Below, piece after piece: positions 26,447 to 33,736 of a DNA stretch of 52,480 bases. The position numbers were made by a program, and so were the translations under genes. The DNA is from Peptococcaceae bacterium (GTDB taxonomy: Bacteria; Bacillota; Peptococcia; DRI-13; PHAD01): positions 1 through 52,480 of the forward strand of contig JANLFJ010000021.1 in NCBI GenBank assembly GCA_024655825.1, written 5' to 3'. The stretch's first letter is position 1, and each line of letters begins with the position of its first letter. The notes under the pieces were generated by a model. The model searched no databases, was not told the origin of the DNA, and saw only the letters and a list, made by a program, of their open reading frames with translations.

Positions 26447-26797
26447 TTGCCTAGAAAAGCAACGCCCAAAAATAAAGCGCGCAGTTCGATTGTCGAGGAG
26501 GGAATCAGTATTACGCCTATCCCGGCGACCGAAGGCGAAACGATTACCATCACTTACGACGGGTTGCTTGCCAAAAGCGGGGCCAAAAGTATTTATACAC
26601 ATATCGGCTATGGGAGCAATGACCACTGGGCCGACATCGAGGATATCCCCATGAGCAGGCTTCCGCATGGATGGACCTGCGACATACTGCCCAAAAAGGA
26701 AAGAATGAACTTTTGCTTTCACGACGGAGCGAACAACTGGGATAACAATTACGGGCGCAATTGGAGCATTTCCATCCACAACGGGGAAGATGTGTGA
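26447..26797 (+). CDS. Stand-alone CBM25-like carbohydrate-binding protein
   Basis: This 116-residue protein begins with a short basic tail (PRKATPKNKARSS) and then one beta-rich domain: ITITYDGLLAKSGAKSIYTHIGYGSNDHWADIEDIPM through FCFHDGANNWDNNYGRNWSISI. The pattern of aromatic residues and the closing FxFHDGxxxWDNNxGxNW is typical of starch-binding CBM25 modules. No signal peptide or catalytic domain is attached, so it would remain in the cytosol (or in the spore). TTG 26447 follows AGGAGG. It is flanked by terminators on both sides, so it is its own unit. The role is unknown; binding of glycogen or spore polysaccharide is one idea. Confidence 0.72.
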   Translation: MPRKATPKNKARSSIVEEGISITPIPATEGETITITYDGLLAKSGAKSIYTHIGYGSNDHWADIEDIPMSRLPHGWTCDILPKKERMNFCFHDGANNWDNNYGRNWSISIHNGEDV

Positions 26798-26822
26798 GAA
26801 AATGTGTTTATTATTACTCATG

Positions 26823-26852
26823 AATGCTCAGCATTATTGTTGAGCATTTTTG
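26823..26852 (+). terminator. Intrinsic terminator after the CBM25-like gene
   Basis: AATGCTCA (26823-26830) pairs with TGAGCATT (26841-26848), followed by TTTT. Confidence 0.82.
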
Positions 26853-26923
26853 CATATGGATGATTTTAATCATAATAGGGAATAATGTTCTATAACGATA
26901 ATAAACGACAGGGGCTCATTCTT

Positions 26924-27184
26924 ATGCGCCATCTTTTAAAAATCATTAACCAGAATAAACCAAAGCTTCGGGAACTTGATCCGACAACAGTCCAAAGGAT
27001 TAAAGAGGGTATATACTTGGTCAAAATTATCAGCGAAACTGAAGTAACTGCCCGTAAATGCGATTTCTATGCCGGGAACGCCACCGATCAGGAAATAGCC
27101 AAATTTTTTCAAGAACAGGCGGATACACTAAAGAAAGCCAAGAATTTACTGCAGGAATACTACGAAAGCATGACCCAGGAGTGA
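26924..27184 (+). CDS. Small helical protein, possible spore coat component
   Basis: I do not recognise this 86-residue protein with certainty. It is all-helical in appearance (IKEGIYLVKIISETEVTARKCDFYAGNATDQEIAKFFQEQADTLKKA...), without membrane helix or signal peptide, and could form a ferritin-like helical pair with the next gene product. ATG 26924 is preferred because AGGGGCTC precedes it; an in-frame ATG at 26885 would add 13 residues. The stop lies 7 bases before the next gene, whose ribosome site AGGAG overlaps this gene's end. Confidence 0.65.
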   Translation: MRHLLKIINQNKPKLRELDPTTVQRIKEGIYLVKIISETEVTARKCDFYAGNATDQEIAKFFQEQADTLKKAKNLLQEYYESMTQE

Positions 27185-27191
27185 TTTATCG

Positions 27192-27386
27192 ATGAAATTT
27201 ACTGATATGGACATGCTCCAGGATTATGAAAAAGATACAAGAATGGCCACAGTGGCCTACGCGCTGATCCAGACTGAGATTATCGACCCCACATTAAGGA
27301 AAATCATAGGCAAGGTTAACAACGAAGCGGCCAAGGCTCAAGAAAAGGCCGCCAAGCTGATTCTATCAAGAGGAGACCGCCCGTAG
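27192..27386 (+). CDS. Small CotF-like spore coat protein
   Basis: This 64-residue helical protein contains DMLQDYEKDTRMATVAYALIQTEIIDPTLRKII, which resembles the core of CotF-family coat proteins (a YEK segment, then a helix ending in xxPxLRxxL). It is shorter than most CotF proteins and lacks the usual C-terminal tail. ATG 27192 follows AGGAG. Translationally coupled with the gene before it, the two probably work together. A coat role is inferred from resemblance only. Confidence 0.65.
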   Translation: MKFTDMDMLQDYEKDTRMATVAYALIQTEIIDPTLRKIIGKVNNEAAKAQEKAAKLILSRGDRP

Positions 27387-27421
27387 GATCTTGAATTTTA
27401 GTCGCTGGCAAAAAAAGGAGG

Positions 27422-27450
27422 TTCAAAAACCGCTGAAAAACTGCTATAAT
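27422..27450 (+). promoter_or_regulatory. Sigma-A promoter of the hyd operon
   Basis: TTCAAA (27422-27427), a 17-base spacer and TATAAT (27445-27450). Initiation near 27457 would give a leader of about 200 bases before hydE. Confidence 0.72.
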
Positions 27451-27550
27451 TTAATTGTTCCTTAGGGAGAGGCGAGTCTGAACCCGAGGGAAAATGTTCA
27501 ATTTGAACCCTAAAAACAAGGGATTTCTGAGTTGCAGGGGGGTGTGCGGC

Positions 27551-27592
27551 ATGATCATTTCAGCAGCTTTATCCGTAAACGGCTACGGGTAA
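27551..27592 (+). CDS. Possible 13-residue leader peptide in the hyd leader
   Basis: ATG 27551 opens a frame encoding MIISAALSVNGYG, ending in TAA. AGGGGGGTG (27536-27544) sits 8 bases before the ATG. The second half of the frame is the 5' arm, loop and part of the 3' arm of the terminator hairpin, so a ribosome translating it would disrupt the hairpin. There is no run of a single amino acid that would point to classical amino-acid attenuation. The overlap may be chance. Confidence 0.4.
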   Translation: MIISAALSVNGYG

Positions 27593-27605
27593 GGCTTTTT
27601 ATTTT
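27565..27605 (+). terminator. Intrinsic terminator inside the hyd leader
   Basis: AGCTTTATCCGT (27565-27576) pairs over 12 positions, two of them G-U, with ACGGGTAAGGCT (27585-27596). A T-rich tail follows (TTTTATTTT). It lies upstream of hydE and has no other gene to end, so it probably controls entry into the operon. Confidence 0.75.
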
Positions 27606-27663
27606 CCCTCCAGGCAGTTTGGAGACAAGACCAGTCATCGAAATTCAGAGGTGATGGTTACAA

Positions 27664-28725
27664 GTGACGTTGATTACAGAAATGCTGGATTCATATGCAA
27701 CCGGTTCGGAACTGAAACGGGAGCATCTTATCGCGCTGCTTGGCGTGGAGTCAACAGAAGAGCTCTTAAGAATTCAGGAAAAGGTTAATGAAGTACGCCG
27801 AGAATGGGTAGGCGATGCCGTCCATATACGAGGCATCATTGAATTCTCCAACTACTGCACGCGCAGTTGCGCATACTGTGGGTTAAACCGGCACAACCGC
27901 AGCCTGAAACGGTACCGGATGACCCCGGAAGATATTGTCACAACTGCTCTTAAAGCATCAAAGATGGGATTTCGCACCATCGTGCTGCAGTCCGGCGAAG
28001 ACCCGTTTTTTACGGCAGAAATACTGGCCGATGTTATCAGGGAAATAAAGAAAACGGGGACGGCCGTAACCCTAAGCGTTGGCGAACGGCCAGCCAGGGA
28101 TTATCAATTGTGGCGGGAAGTGGGGGCCGACCGTTACCTGCTCAAGTTTGAGACATCGAACCCCGCGCTTTATGCCCGGCTGCATCCGGGAAGTTCTCTG
28201 AAGAACAGGTTGCGCTGCCTACAGGATTTGCACGAGCTGGGTTACCAGGTCGGGTCCGGCAATATTGTAGGTCTCCCGCGGCAGGAGGCCGGTATCTTAG
28301 CGGACGATCTACTGCTGATGAGAGAACTAAAACTGGAAATGGCCGGGATAGGACCATTTCTGCCGCATCCCGGCACAACTTTAGCGCGCCACCCAGCGCC
28401 CGATGTCAGCATGTGCCTGAAGGTTCTTGCCCTGGCCCGGCTGGTCATTCCCTGGGCCCACCTGCCGGCAACCACAGCCCTGGGGTGTTTAAATCCAGAC
28501 GGCTTCAAACTCGGACTGGAGTGGGGCGCCAATGTCCTGATGGCCAGCCTGACCCCAGCGGTTTACCGTCAATATTATGAAATCTACCCGCAAAAAGCAC
28601 AGAGCGATAAGGCGGTCCAAATGAAGCTGCTGGCGTCCCAGCTGAGACGCGATGTAGCCGCCGATCCGGGCCACGGACTGCTTACTTTAAATTTAAATAA
28701 TAGAAACAGGGAGGTTAAAACATGA
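27664..28725 (+). CDS. hydE: [FeFe] hydrogenase maturase HydE (radical SAM)
   Basis: HydE is a radical SAM enzyme that processes the organometallic precursor made by HydG during assembly of the H-cluster diiron site. The 353-residue protein has the cluster motif CTRSCAYC at about residues 63-70 in FSNYCTRSCAYCGLNR, followed by YRMTPEDI, TIVLQSGEDP and LKFETSNPALYARLHPG. GTG 27664 follows AGAGGTGATGG. It overlaps hydG by 4 bases (ATGA). It is separated from upstream genes by its own promoter and leader. Confidence 0.93.
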   Translation: MTLITEMLDSYATGSELKREHLIALLGVESTEELLRIQEKVNEVRREWVGDAVHIRGIIEFSNYCTRSCAYCGLNRHNRSLKRYRMTPEDIVTTALKASKMGFRTIVLQSGEDPFFTAEILADVIREIKKTGTAVTLSVGERPARDYQLWREVGADRYLLKFETSNPALYARLHPGSSLKNRLRCLQDLHELGYQVGSGNIVGLPRQEAGILADDLLLMRELKLEMAGIGPFLPHPGTTLARHPAPDVSMCLKVLALARLVIPWAHLPATTALGCLNPDGFKLGLEWGANVLMASLTPAVYRQYYEIYPQKAQSDKAVQMKLLASQLRRDVAADPGHGLLTLNLNNRNREVKT

Positions 28726-30128
28726 CGCTTCAGGCAAAAGATTTTATCAATGAAAATGAAATTTGGTCGCTTCTTGAAAACAGCAGGCATCTTCCAACTG
28801 AAGAAATAGAGGGGATCATCGAACGGGCTCGCCGGGCCAAGGGACTTGAACCCTGGGAAGTAGCGGCCCTTATCCAGGTCGAAGACGTTAACCTGCTCCA
28901 AAAAATGTACACCGCGGCCAAGGAGATCAAAGAGAAGATTTACGGCAAAAGGATGGTACTATTTGCGCCGCTGTATATCAGCAATTATTGCCTAAATGCC
29001 TGCGATTACTGTGGTTATAATTGCCACAACAATGACATGTCGCGCCGCAAGCTGACCATGGACGAGATTGCTGAAGAAGTGCGCATTCTCGAAAGAATGG
29101 GTCACAAGCGCATTGCGCTGGAAACAGGGGAGCATCCCGTAATCTGCCCTATAGATTATGTGATTGAGGCCATGGAAACCATTTACCGGGTCCAGGATAA
29201 CAACGGCGCAATTCGCAGGATTAATGTAAACATTGCCGCAACCACGGTGGAAGATTATCGCAAGCTCAAAGCGGCAGGCATCGGCACGTACGTATTATTC
29301 CAAGAAACATATCATCACGAAACCTACCAGAAAGTGCACAAACAGGGGCCAAAATCCGATTACCTCTGGCATTTGACGGCCATGGACCGGGCAATGGAGG
29401 CCGGGATTGACGACGTAGGTCTTGGGGTTCTGTTTGGACTTTACGATTACCGGTTCGACGTGATGGGATTGATAATGCATGCCCGGCACCTGGAAAGCGT
29501 CTTCGGTGTGGGCCCGCATACTATTTCCTTTCCACGGTTGCGGCCGGCGGAAGGCGTTAGCCTGAAAAATTTCCCATACCTTGTTGCTGATCAAGATTTT
29601 CGTAAAATTATTGCAGTTTTGCGGCTGGCCGTTCCTTACACCGGAATGATTCTTTCAACCCGCGAGAGGCCTGGATTCCGCGACGAACTGCTGGAACTCG
29701 GCATCAGCCAGATAAGTTCGGGCTCCTGCACCGGGGTGGGGGGCTACAAGCTGGAAGCGCAAGGTAAGAAAAGCCAAAATACCGCCCAATTTGTTATCGA
29801 AGACGAAAGGACGCCGCAGGAAATGCTCTACAGCCTCTGCCAGAGCGGGTATATTCCCAGCTACTGCACAGCATGCTACCGCAGCGGGCGAACAGGGGAT
29901 CGCTTCATGGCCCTGGCCAAATCGGGCGAGATCGGCAACGTCTGCCAGCCCAACGCCATCCTGACATTCAAGGAATTCCTCGTAGACTACGCAAGCCCTG
30001 AGTTACGGGCTATTGGCGAAAAAACCATTGAGGCGCACTTGAATTTGATCGAAAACAGAACAGTTCGTGACAAAACCGTGGAAAGACTGCAGGCCATCGA
30101 GCAAGGCCAGCGCGATCTTTATTTTTGA
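28722..30128 (+). CDS. hydG: [FeFe] hydrogenase maturase HydG (tyrosine lyase)
   Basis: HydG cleaves tyrosine to p-cresol, CO and cyanide on an iron-sulfur cluster, supplying the H-cluster ligands. The protein is 468 residues. The N-terminal radical SAM motif CLNACDYC is near residue 90. The C-terminal auxiliary-cluster motif CTACYR...NVC fits CX2CX22C exactly, which distinguishes HydG from ThiH. Conserved stretches include ETGEHPVICPIDYV and VLFQETYHHETYQKVHKQGPKSDY. It lies between hydE and hydF in one operon. Confidence 0.95.
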   Translation: MTLQAKDFINENEIWSLLENSRHLPTEEIEGIIERARRAKGLEPWEVAALIQVEDVNLLQKMYTAAKEIKEKIYGKRMVLFAPLYISNYCLNACDYCGYNCHNNDMSRRKLTMDEIAEEVRILERMGHKRIALETGEHPVICPIDYVIEAMETIYRVQDNNGAIRRINVNIAATTVEDYRKLKAAGIGTYVLFQETYHHETYQKVHKQGPKSDYLWHLTAMDRAMEAGIDDVGLGVLFGLYDYRFDVMGLIMHARHLESVFGVGPHTISFPRLRPAEGVSLKNFPYLVADQDFRKIIAVLRLAVPYTGMILSTRERPGFRDELLELGISQISSGSCTGVGGYKLEAQGKKSQNTAQFVIEDERTPQEMLYSLCQSGYIPSYCTACYRSGRTGDRFMALAKSGEIGNVCQPNAILTFKEFLVDYASPELRAIGEKTIEAHLNLIENRTVRDKTVERLQAIEQGQRDLYF

Positions 30129-30139
30129 GGTGAATAAAC

Positions 30140-31372
30140 ATGCTAGAAACGCCCAAAGCAAACCGGCTGCATATAGCCATTTTCGGAATGCGAAATGCCG
30201 GAAAATCAAGCCTGATCAACGCTTTAACCAATCAACCCATCGCGCTTGTCTCTGACATACCGGGAACTACGACCGATCCTGTTTTCAAGGCCATGGAGAT
30301 ACTTCCTATTGGTCCCTGCATGATCATTGACACGGCGGGAATAGATGACGAAGGGCTGCTTGGAGAACTTAGGATAAAAAAGACGTATGAAGTATTGAAC
30401 CAGACGGATCTGGCCCTTCTGGTGGTTGATCCCATTCTTGGGATAACCCGATACGTCCATGAACTAAAAAAGGCCCTGGAGGCAAAAAAAATTCCCGTTA
30501 TCGGGGTGTTCAATAAGGCCGACCTTGCTGGAACTTTGAACGGCCAACTTAAACAAATGGAAAACGAGTTGGGCCTTCCGCTGGTCGAAGTGAGCGTTAA
30601 GACCGGCGCGGGAATTGACCGGCTAAAGGAAGAGATAATTCGCCTGGCCCCCTTTGAGTTTGAGAAACCATACATTGTAGGCGATTTGATCAATCCAGGC
30701 GATGTGTGCCTGCTGGTGGTACCCATAGACCTGGCAGCCCCCAAGGGAAGGCTGATCCTTCCTCAAGTCCAGACCCTAAGAGACATCCTGGACAGCAATG
30801 CCGTGGGGATAGTTGTGAAAGAGACGGAACTTGCTGAAACCTTGAACCAGCTCAATAAAAAGCCGCGACTGGTTATTACCGATTCACAGGCCTTTTCGAA
30901 AGTGGCTACGGATACCCCAGACGATGTGTTGATGACATCATTTTCCATTCTCTTTGCCCGCTTCAAGGCTGACTTGGCGGAAATGGTAAGCGGGATAAAG
31001 GGAGTAAAAAGGCTTAAATCTGGTGATAGAGTTTTAATTTCGGAAGCCTGCACACACCATGTTCAGGCCGACGACATCGGACGGGTAAAAATCCCGCGCC
31101 TGCTTCGCCAGTACGTGGGTGGAGAACTGGACTTTCAATGGTCAAGCGGCACTGGCTACCCGGAAAACCTGGAAACTTTCAAACTTGTTGTTCACTGCGG
31201 GGGCTGCATGATCAACCGCCGTCAGATGATATACCGCATCCAGCAAGCTAGGAATAAGGGAATATCAGTAGTAAATTACGGTATCCTGCTGGCCTTTTTA
31301 CACGGCATTCTGGACAGGGCGCTCAAGCCCTTCGGGTCAGCTTACAAGGTCTTTAAAGAAGAGTGTGTATAA
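30140..31372 (+). CDS. hydF: [FeFe] hydrogenase maturation GTPase HydF
   Basis: HydF is the GTPase scaffold on which the diiron subcluster is assembled and handed to HydA. The 410-residue protein has the G1 loop GMRNAGKSSLINAL (residues 16-29), G3 DTAGIDDEG, G4 NKAD and the C-terminal iron-sulfur ligands CTHH (CxH) and HCGGC (HCxxC). ATG 30140 follows GAGGTG. All three maturases are present and adjacent, but no hydA-type structural gene lies in the window. Confidence 0.95.
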   Translation: MLETPKANRLHIAIFGMRNAGKSSLINALTNQPIALVSDIPGTTTDPVFKAMEILPIGPCMIIDTAGIDDEGLLGELRIKKTYEVLNQTDLALLVVDPILGITRYVHELKKALEAKKIPVIGVFNKADLAGTLNGQLKQMENELGLPLVEVSVKTGAGIDRLKEEIIRLAPFEFEKPYIVGDLINPGDVCLLVVPIDLAAPKGRLILPQVQTLRDILDSNAVGIVVKETELAETLNQLNKKPRLVITDSQAFSKVATDTPDDVLMTSFSILFARFKADLAEMVSGIKGVKRLKSGDRVLISEACTHHVQADDIGRVKIPRLLRQYVGGELDFQWSSGTGYPENLETFKLVVHCGGCMINRRQMIYRIQQARNKGISVVNYGILLAFLHGILDRALKPFGSAYKVFKEECV

Positions 31373-31445
31373 ACCGAGCTTTACAAAAGCGAACAATTGT
31401 TCTATTATTATGATGAAAGGTTTGACGCACAAAAGGGAGGTAAAA

Positions 31446-32495
31446 ATGCGAACCGGTATCGCCAGTATTCCCCTTCATGGGGGACACTGCCCGCCCTGGC
31501 TTTTTGAAAAGATGAAGAAGCTGGGAACGGCCATAATCCAGGTAATCGTTTATGAATACGGGACAGCAGAGGTGCTGACCAGGTTGTCTGACCCTGTCTG
31601 GTTTCAGACCCTGGGCTCCGTACTCGGCTTTGACTGGCATTCTTCCGGTTTGACCACTGTACTCTGCGGGGCTTTAAAAGAAGGAGTCGTTGAAATGCAA
31701 GGAGAACTGGGCCTCTTTTTTGCCGGAGGAAAGGGGAGAACCTCGCGCCAGACCCCGCAGGAAATCGCGGAAGCAGGAGAAAAATACGGGCTGCCCGGTA
31801 GTTACGAGGTGCTCCAGCGGGCAAGCCGTATGGTGGCTAAAGTAGACTCTGCCGCCGTACAGGACGGCTACCAGTTGTATCACCATTTCTTCGCTTTCGA
31901 TAAAAACGGAAGATGGGCCGTCGTCCAGCAGGGCATGAATGAAGCCAATCGCTATGCGCGCAGGTATCACTGGTTGAGCGATAATGTAAAGAGCTTCGTC
32001 GAAGAACCACACACCGGTATTTGCGGAACTCGGGAAAAAGAGGTGTTGAATCTCGTTTCCCAGGAAAATAGTAAGTTAAGAACAGCATCGGTCGAACTAT
32101 GCAGCGAGAAACCGGAAAAGTTGATAAAATTAATAATGCCCGCGGGGCATGACATTCCTCGCCAGGCTTACTTGAATAAAATTTTATACAAGCTGTATGA
32201 AAGGCCGCCACAATATTACGAAACCCTGCTGGAGACACCCGGCGTTGGAGCCAGCACTTTAAGGGCTCTGGTCATGGTAGCAGAGGCAACTCACGGTGTC
32301 AAACCTTCCTATCAAGACCCTGTCCGCTATGCATTTGCCCACGGCGGGAAAGACGGGTTCCCTTTCCCCGTCCAGCGTAAAGATTACGAGTATTCAATTG
32401 AAGTATTAGAAAAAGCCGTCCAGAAAGCTAAAATGGGCTGCAGCGATAGGCTCGCCGCCTTAAGAAGGTTAGCTTACTTTCAACAAAATGCTTGA
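31446..32495 (+). CDS. DUF763 family protein
   Basis: This 349-residue protein matches my recollection of the DUF763 family, known mostly from archaea and thermophilic bacteria, with the opening RTGIASIPLHGGHCPPWLFEKMKKLG. A helix-hairpin-helix-like stretch, LLETPGVGASTLRALVMVAE, occurs near residue 265, suggesting DNA binding. No membrane helix or signal peptide. ATG 31446 has AGGGAGG upstream. The gene follows hydF by about 73 bases on the same strand and could be read from the hyd promoter. Its function is unknown; a link to DNA repair or processing is only suggested by the HhH-like motif. Confidence 0.78.
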   Translation: MRTGIASIPLHGGHCPPWLFEKMKKLGTAIIQVIVYEYGTAEVLTRLSDPVWFQTLGSVLGFDWHSSGLTTVLCGALKEGVVEMQGELGLFFAGGKGRTSRQTPQEIAEAGEKYGLPGSYEVLQRASRMVAKVDSAAVQDGYQLYHHFFAFDKNGRWAVVQQGMNEANRYARRYHWLSDNVKSFVEEPHTGICGTREKEVLNLVSQENSKLRTASVELCSEKPEKLIKLIMPAGHDIPRQAYLNKILYKLYERPPQYYETLLETPGVGASTLRALVMVAEATHGVKPSYQDPVRYAFAHGGKDGFPFPVQRKDYEYSIEVLEKAVQKAKMGCSDRLAALRRLAYFQQNA

Positions 32496-32530
32496 ACGAA
32501 AATTATAGTTTTTAAATACTTATATTAAGG

Positions 32531-32719
32531 ATGTGGAAGCACTTGCACGAGAAAATAAAACTTTTTATTATTGTTGTTTTGATCCTGGTTATTTTGTTCA
32601 TATTCCCCATTTTTTTGAGCGGTATTGAAAATTATGCCCTGAATTTTGCAATTAGAAGCCTGTTAATTCTCATTGTCGTTTACCTCATTCTTATTATGTT
32701 GAAATATTTAAGAAAATAG
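32531..32719 (+). CDS. Small two-helix membrane protein
   Basis: This frame of up to 62 residues has two hydrophobic helices (FIIVVLILVILFIFPIFL and LLILIVVYLILIML) separated by a short polar turn, with a basic N-terminus and a KYLRK tail. Its base composition is more AT-rich than neighbouring genes. TAAGG directly abuts ATG 32531, so TTG 32543 is an equally likely start. It is not recognised; the hydrophobic pattern supports coding, but the call remains tentative. Confidence 0.5.
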   Translation: MWKHLHEKIKLFIIVVLILVILFIFPIFLSGIENYALNFAIRSLLILIVVYLILIMLKYLRK

Positions 32720-32726
32720 AACTGAT

Positions 32727-33500
32727 TCAAGGAATCCTGTTTTCGCAAGGAACTGCCGTCTGGCATTTTCCGCAACCGTAACGCGGTGCGAATCTTGCCC
32801 CTGCGTCCTCGTGGGCAAATTGGGCGCAGGGGGGGTTTTCTTTTCCTTTTTCCATGGATATTGCCTCAACAGGGCAGCGGGAAATACAAACCCCGCATTT
32901 CTTGCAGTATTCGTAGATGTCTTTATAAGGACGCGGAGTTGGTTCGAGTTTCAAGCTGGTTATCACGCTCCCATACCTGCCGGCGCATCCTTTTTTGGAA
33001 ATAAGCGACCGGGTCAGACTAAATGTTCCAAGACCGGCTACAAATGCCGCATGACGTTCTGACCAGTTGCTGCTGTAGCCGCCTACCCTTTTAAAGCGAG
33101 GATCGAGGACGGGAGCCACGGCTTTACCCCCGGCCTTTTTAATTTCTTCGCATATAAACCTACGTAAAGCCTCGTTGCAGCTCTCGCCCTCAACACGTCC
33201 ATAAACCCACTCCAGAGCTGGATACCCTTTACCATAATTGGCCTTGCGTACTGCAGGCGAAAAAGGGAGAAAATAACATATTACCGTGCGCGCCTCAGGA
33301 AGCCATTCTTGAGGGGTAAGGTGGTGGGGACCTATTACCTCAGGTTCCTTCAATTTTATGAATAGTGGATCATCTGCCGACGCTGCAGCAAAAATAGGCG
33401 CATCCCAAATGACCATATTCCGCAATTCTTTAACAATGTTCAACGGGCTAGAGGCAATGAATTGTTCAGATATCTTCGAAACATGGATTAAATCAAACAT
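32727..33500 (-). CDS. QueG-like 4Fe-4S protein
   Basis: This 257-residue protein resembles the epoxyqueuosine reductase family in its ferredoxin part. A 4Fe-4S motif CKKCGVCISRCPVEAI is followed by a second Cys group CGKCQTAVPCENRIP at the extreme C-terminus. Upstream lie ARTVICYFLPFSP and ERHAAFVAGLGTFSLTRSLISKKGCAGRYGSVIT, also typical. It is shorter than true QueG (about 310-380 residues) and lacks the C-terminal HEAT part, so it is probably one of the reductase-like paralogues, perhaps corrinoid-linked, common in anaerobes. ATG 33500 follows GGAGGG. Confidence 0.8.
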   Translation of the reverse strand: MFDLIHVSKISEQFIASSPLNIVKELRNMVIWDAPIFAAASADDPLFIKLKEPEVIGPHHLTPQEWLPEARTVICYFLPFSPAVRKANYGKGYPALEWVYGRVEGESCNEALRRFICEEIKKAGGKAVAPVLDPRFKRVGGYSSNWSERHAAFVAGLGTFSLTRSLISKKGCAGRYGSVITSLKLEPTPRPYKDIYEYCKKCGVCISRCPVEAISMEKGKENPPCAQFAHEDAGARFAPRYGCGKCQTAVPCENRIP

Positions 33501-33563
33501 GTTATTACCCTCCAGTAATAAATTGTTTATTAATATAACAATTTAATAATATTCTTGCAGAAA

Positions 33564-33600
33564 CAAAAAAATCCTTCTTCTAAATCTGGCGAAGGAAGGG
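33564..33600 (-). terminator. Minus-strand terminator
   Basis: On the minus strand CCTTCCTTC pairs with GAAGAAGG (one bulged base), followed by ATTTTTTTG. It lies 140 bases beyond the stop of the orphan gene at 33737, its likely client. Confidence 0.6.
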
Positions 33601-33616
33601 GAAGCTGAAAATATCT

Positions 33617-33638
33617 GTTTAATATATAAATATTAAAC
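33617..33638. repeat. Perfect AT-rich palindrome
   Basis: GTTTAATAT and ATATTAAAC are exact inverted arms around ATAA. A second inverted repeat, AAATTGTT / AACAATTT, lies at 33520-33544 just upstream of the QueG-like gene. Either could bind a regulator; neither has a T-run that would suggest a terminator. Confidence 0.6.
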
Positions 33639-33736
33639 GGATTAATTATTTTGCCGCCCTATGAAATAAAAACAAGAAGCGTGTCGAAACCGCTTGCTTA
33701 TACAAAAACACGCCTAACCCGTTATTTTTATTAAAA

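Larger units (their letters stand above)
27457..27663 (+). ncRNA. Structured attenuator-like 5' leader of hydEGF
   Basis: Between the promoter and hydE lies RNA with several mutually exclusive helices. CCTTAGGG (27460-27467) can pair with CCCGAGGG (27483-27490, one mismatch). Alternatively its TTAGGG part can pair with CCCTAA (27508-27513), enclosing the hairpin GTTCA-ATT-TGAAC (27496-27508). Downstream is an intrinsic terminator (27565-27605). After it, CCCTCC (27606-27611) can pair with GGGGGG (27537-27542), and CTCCA/TGGAG forms a further small hairpin. I recognise no known riboswitch class: no T-box, SAM-box, cobalamin, FMN or c-di-GMP signature is seen. This layout is what a cis-regulatory leader would look like, but the signal is unknown. 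Confidence 0.65.

Noticed and set aside
27457-27663. Hyd leader tested by eye as T-box, SAM, cobalamin, FMN, glycine, lysine, c-di-GMP, Moco and ZTP elements
   Set aside because: None of the diagnostic conserved blocks of these classes could be found, so it is reported as unclassified.
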